From: Bacteroidota bacterium | Lineage (GTDB): Bacteria > Bacteroidota > Ignavibacteria > UBA10030 > UBA8401 | Assembly (NCBI GenBank): GCA_003456055.1 | Contig: DMPG01000242.1 | Span: forward strand, 1 to 6,750 | Length of the DNA stretch: 6,750 nt | Direction: 5' to 3' | Shown here: piece by piece, positions 6,473-6,750 of the stretch | Layout: the number at the start of each line of letters is the position of its first letter | Numbering within the stretch: the first letter of the stretch is position 1 | Notes under the pieces: model-generated | Told to the model about the DNA's origin: nothing | Database searches by the model: none | The model's input: only the letters and a program-made list of their open reading frames with translations | Translations under genes and position numbers: made by a program

Positions 6473-6750
6473 ATGAAAATTGCTTTAGTCCACGACTGGC
6501 TGACCGGAATGCGCGGCGGAGAAAAATGTCTGGAAGTTCTCTGCGAACTTTTTCCTGATGCACCGATCTATACATTGCTCCATAATAAAGGAACAATGTC
6601 TCCGCAGATCGAATCAAAAAAAATATTTACTTCATTCATCAATAATCTTCCCGCAAAACAAAAGCAGTATAGAAAATATCTTCCGTTATTTCCGTTTGCT
6701 ATAGCGCAATTTGATTTGACAGAATACGATCTAGTTATTTCAACAAGTCG
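6473..6750 (+). CDS. Family 4 glycosyltransferase, N-terminal part (3' truncated by window edge)
   Basis: The first 92 residues of a protein that runs off the right edge. MKIALVHDWLTGMRGGEKCL is the characteristic opening of a group of GT4 (GT-B fold) sugar transferases: first beta-strand, then the Gly-rich MRGGEK loop that lies in the acceptor/donor cleft. ELFPDAPIYTLL (25-36) and TEYDLVISTS (83-92) continue the Rossmann-like N-terminal domain. Such enzymes work on the cytoplasmic face, adding mannose or similar sugars in O-antigen, exopolysaccharide or glycan assembly. The donor-binding C-terminal domain with the EX7E motif is outside the window. No SD precedes the ATG (CAGAATTTTAATG), in keeping with several genes here. 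The start is set by the canonical MKIALVHDW N-terminus. It may be the first gene of a polysaccharide cluster beyond the window, which cannot be seen. Confidence 0.9.
   Translation, partial: MKIALVHDWLTGMRGGEKCLEVLCELFPDAPIYTLLHNKGTMSPQIESKKIFTSFINNLPAKQKQYRKYLPLFPFAIAQFDLTEYDLVISTS

Noticed and set aside
6376..6558. A 60-codon plus-strand frame starting in the divergent intergenic region
   Set aside because: It runs out of frame into the glycosyltransferase coding region, whose MKIALVHDW start is canonical; the translated peptide has no recognisable features.

Overview
The window looks like chromosomal DNA of a Bacteroidota/Chlorobi-type bacterium, most likely from the Ignavibacteria/Kryptonia side. 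This is inferred from three things. A small protein carries the 'QNFPNPF..STTIKYSVP...GIYY' signature of the type IX secretion (T9SS) C-terminal/FlgD-like domain, which is abundant in that group. There is an outer-membrane beta-barrel protein ending in Phe. Shine-Dalgarno use is patchy. Base composition is moderately AT-rich. I see no insertion sequence, CRISPR array, tRNA, rRNA or phage gene; coding density is high and the genes are mostly ordinary.

Left part (1-2989, + strand): a co-directional run of three genes. These are the C-terminal end of a dGTPase-type dNTP triphosphohydrolase (cut by the window edge), a D-threonine aldolase/D-serine dehydratase-like PLP enzyme (410-1522) starting 9 nt later, and a TRAM-domain, [4Fe-4S]-type 23S rRNA uracil-C5 methyltransferase (1553-2989, RlmD/RumA type) 30 nt further on. 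They look like housekeeping genes sharing a transcript, with no evident common pathway. A strong symmetrical hairpin (3008-3047) lies between this run and the convergent genes and probably terminates transcription from both sides.

Right part (3071-6324, - strand): four genes read leftwards. In transcription order they are a class V (fold type I) PLP enzyme (6324-5176), a membrane-anchored alpha/beta hydrolase (5179-4256) overlapping it by 4 nt (ATGA), then a small lipoprotein that is almost nothing but a T9SS-CTD/FlgD-like domain (4209-3802), and an outer-membrane beta-barrel protein (3793-3071) whose ribosome-binding site overlaps the lipoprotein's stop codon. The first pair and the second pair each look translationally linked; the 46-nt gap between pairs leaves open whether there are one or two transcripts.

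Far right: a 148-nt divergent intergenic region separates the class V enzyme from a family 4 glycosyltransferase (6473 to the edge, + strand), cut off after 92 residues.

The most unusual item is the lipoprotein/beta-barrel pair: a domain normally appended to secreted cargo stands almost alone behind a lipid anchor, next to an outer-membrane barrel. A marked excess of GATC in most genes, but not in that pair, is a second compositional oddity.
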